A stretch of DNA of 64,000 bases from Waddliaceae bacterium. GTDB lineage: Bacteria > Chlamydiota > Chlamydiia > Chlamydiales > GCA-2709385. The position numbers and the translations under genes are program-made. A model generated the notes under the pieces. It searched no databases. It was not told where the DNA came from and saw only the letters and a list, made by a program, of their open reading frames with translations. Numbering within the stretch: the stretch's first letter is position 1; the number at the start of each line of letters is the position of its first letter. Shown piece after piece: positions 62,658 through 64,000 of this stretch. The DNA lies in NCBI GenBank assembly GCA_002709385.1, contig PAQS01000040.1:91066-155065 (forward strand), read 5' to 3'.

Positions 62658-64000
62658 TTATTCAATAGGTTTTTCTTCTGCAACACCAGGAGTAGGGACA
62701 GCTGAATAATCTTCAGTATATACAATAATACCTTGGTCATAGTGTTCTTCTTTTACTTTATCTCCATAGCGATCATACCAAGTCCATGCACCATCTTTTA
62801 AACCATTACTATATTGTCCTTGAGACTTAATACGACCATTTTCATGCCACTCTGTTGCTTGCCCATTAAGAAGGTTATGAGAAAAATAAGCTGTATACTG
62901 CTCTTGCTCATTACCATACCAAACATTGTGGGTGCCAGTACGGCGGCCATAAATCCATGTTCCTTCACTCAAAGCTTGTCCATTTTCATGCCACTCTTTG
63001 TGGTTTCCGTGGATCATGCCGAACATATATTCAGTTTCAGAGCGAATTTTTCCATTGCTATGCCACTCAGTCATTTTTCCATGGCGTAAGCCTTGTTGAA
63101 GTTCATAAGAAGCTACCATATTATCTTCAGCATCAAACTTATATAAAGTTCCGTTTCCATCATCAAATGTACTTCTTTTTAATAAGCGTTTTCCATTTTG
63201 AGCAAACCAACGCCAAGTACCTACAGGAAGACCATGAGAATATTCACCTTTCACACCAAGCTTTCCTGTTTCATGATATGCCGCATGAATACCTTGCTCA
63301 TGCCCTTGTACAAAAGCTGTTTCTTGCTTTAATTCACCATTAGCATGGTAAATACGCTGTACACCATCCCTTAAGCCATTTTTATACTGACCAGCTTCTT
63401 TTAGTGTTCCTGTTTCATAAAAGCTTTTCATTGGGCCATCAAGTTTACCTTGACGGAAGTTTTGAGTGAGAGCGACTGCGCCATCGCGGTGATAGCTATC
63501 CCACTCTCCATTGGCTAAGTCTAAGTGATATTTACCTTTAAGCTTTAAGACAGGTGCGCTACCAACTAAATAATCATACCACTCTTCATATATGCCTTCT
63601 TTTTTTCCATAGCTGAAAGTTGTACGAGCGTGAGTAAGCCCATTTTCATACCATGAATTCCATTCACCTTCTTTCTGTCCAAGGTGGTAGTTTCCTTCAA
63701 TTTTTTTATGATTAGAATTTTGTCCTTCAGCGGTAGGCCAATATTCTTCGTAAATACTGTCTGCTTTTCCATAATGGTAAGAGGCGATAATTCTTGGTGC
63801 TCCATCAGGGTACCACTCTTTCCAACTACCATGCTTTTCATTACTAGCGTAGAAACCTTCTGTTTTAATTTGGCTTGGCTCTTCCGATACTCCTAAATCA
63901 TACCACTCAACAAAAATACCATGGTGCATTCCCATAGACCACTCTTGCTTACTTTTAGGCCGACCATTAGGGTACCACTCTTCCCAAGAACCACTTTTTA
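62658..64000 (-). CDS. YwqK/MORN-like repeat protein, N-terminal part outside the window
   Basis: The frame is open to the window edge (64000), where it already reads a repeat (GSWEEWYPNGRPK), so the gene continues upstream. At least 447 residues are visible, made of tandem units of about 22-25 residues with 'G.W..WY..G......Y..G...G', such as GKMTEWHSNGKIRSE and GAWTWYDRYGDKVKE. It ends with a short charged tail (VPTPGVAEEKPIE). It is the same repeat family as the protein at 39430-42006, with units as close within as between the two proteins. A signal peptide, if any, lies outside. Confidence 0.87.
   Translation of the reverse strand, partial: KSGSWEEWYPNGRPKSKQEWSMGMHHGIFVEWYDLGVSEEPSQIKTEGFYASNEKHGSWKEWYPDGAPRIIASYHYGKADSIYEEYWPTAEGQNSNHKKIEGNYHLGQKEGEWNSWYENGLTHARTTFSYGKKEGIYEEWYDYLVGSAPVLKLKGKYHLDLANGEWDSYHRDGAVALTQNFRQGKLDGPMKSFYETGTLKEAGQYKNGLRDGVQRIYHANGELKQETAFVQGHEQGIHAAYHETGKLGVKGEYSHGLPVGTWRWFAQNGKRLLKRSTFDDGNGTLYKFDAEDNMVASYELQQGLRHGKMTEWHSNGKIRSETEYMFGMIHGNHKEWHENGQALSEGTWIYGRRTGTHNVWYGNEQEQYTAYFSHNLLNGQATEWHENGRIKSQGQYSNGLKDGAWTWYDRYGDKVKEEHYDQGIIVYTEDYSAVPTPGVAEEKPIE

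Noticed and set aside
1..64000. CRISPR arrays, insertion sequences, prophage or integron genes
   Set aside because: No regularly spaced repeats, no transposase, integrase, Cas or phage structural motifs were seen; the only tandem repeats are protein-level (TPR, ankyrin, LRR, MORN-like).
1..64000. tRNA or rRNA genes
   Set aside because: No T-arm GTTCGAATC-type sequence with matching acceptor stem was found in the gaps examined, and no rRNA-like segment is present.

Overview
Organism. The window is AT-rich (roughly 38-40 % GC by eye) and looks like a member of the phylum Chlamydiae outside the classical pathogenic family, most likely an environmental or marine lineage. The strongest argument is gene order. 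A fliF-fliG-fliH-fliI-fliJ block is followed, after a chemosensory insert, by a eukaryotic-type UDP-sugar pyrophosphorylase and gpsA. As I recall, Chlamydia trachomatis keeps fliF (CT719), CT718, fliI (CT717), CT716, agX-1 (CT715) and gpdA (CT714) in the same neighbourhood. Supporting signs are a DUF1186/SEC-C protein, ankyrin and leucine-rich-repeat proteins that could be effectors, and secreted YwqK/MORN-like repeat proteins. No rRNA, tRNA, CRISPR array, insertion sequence or prophage was recognised.

Layout. 1-137 is the 3' end of a probable Hpt protein. 218-3823 (-) encodes a giant coiled-coil protein. 4163-10015 (+) is a flagellar basal-body/export operon (fliF, fliG, fliH, fliI, fliJ, motE-like). 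10215-19078 (+) is a seven-gene chemosensory operon: cheW, cheR-TPR, second cheW, NIT-domain MCP, cheA-REC, cheB, REC-adenylate cyclase. 19463-24716 (+) holds the UDP-sugar pyrophosphorylase, gpsA, the NAD(P)HX repair enzyme, a WecG/TagA glycosyltransferase and a HAD phosphatase. 24736-25935 (-) is the first metK. 26255-31545 (+) holds an inositol-monophosphatase-like protein, a 2-oxoglutarate oxygenase and an aminotransferase/Gfo-Idh dehydrogenase/L-2-hydroxyglutarate oxidase set for an amino-sugar. 31593-39294 is mixed: an unknown protein, pgeF, doxX, an unknown protein, an LRR protein, rsmB-like and an MFS carrier. 39430-43845 (+) holds a secreted YwqK repeat protein, a Cys-rich protein and a DUF1186/SEC-C protein. 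43833-51939 (-) runs mazG-like, EamA, two TPR proteins, a vWA protein, rsmD and coaD. The right end holds a GNAT protein, an ankyrin protein, a 1296-residue TPR protein, an OmpR-type regulator, an NFACT-R protein, a zinc-ribbon membrane protein, a second metK, a small secreted protein and the 3' part of another YwqK protein.

How the genes work together. The chemosensory operon has the gene set of the Pseudomonas Wsp pathway (MCP, two CheW, CheR-TPR, CheA-REC, CheB, response regulator with a cyclase output). Its output enzyme, however, is a class III nucleotidyl cyclase with all adenylate-cyclase residues, not a GGDEF diguanylate cyclase, and its CheB receiver has lost the phospho-acceptor Asp. 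It lies directly downstream of a flagellar operon, so I infer a surface- or ligand-sensing pathway that makes cAMP, possibly in a flagellated chlamydia. This is the most interesting system in the window. A second coherent module is the aminotransferase, dehydrogenase and L-2-hydroxyglutarate oxidase set, which could form a closed 2-oxoglutarate cycle during sugar synthesis.

Limits. All assignments come from reading the sequence by eye; no alignments or searches were run. Promoters, dyads and hairpins are pattern matches.
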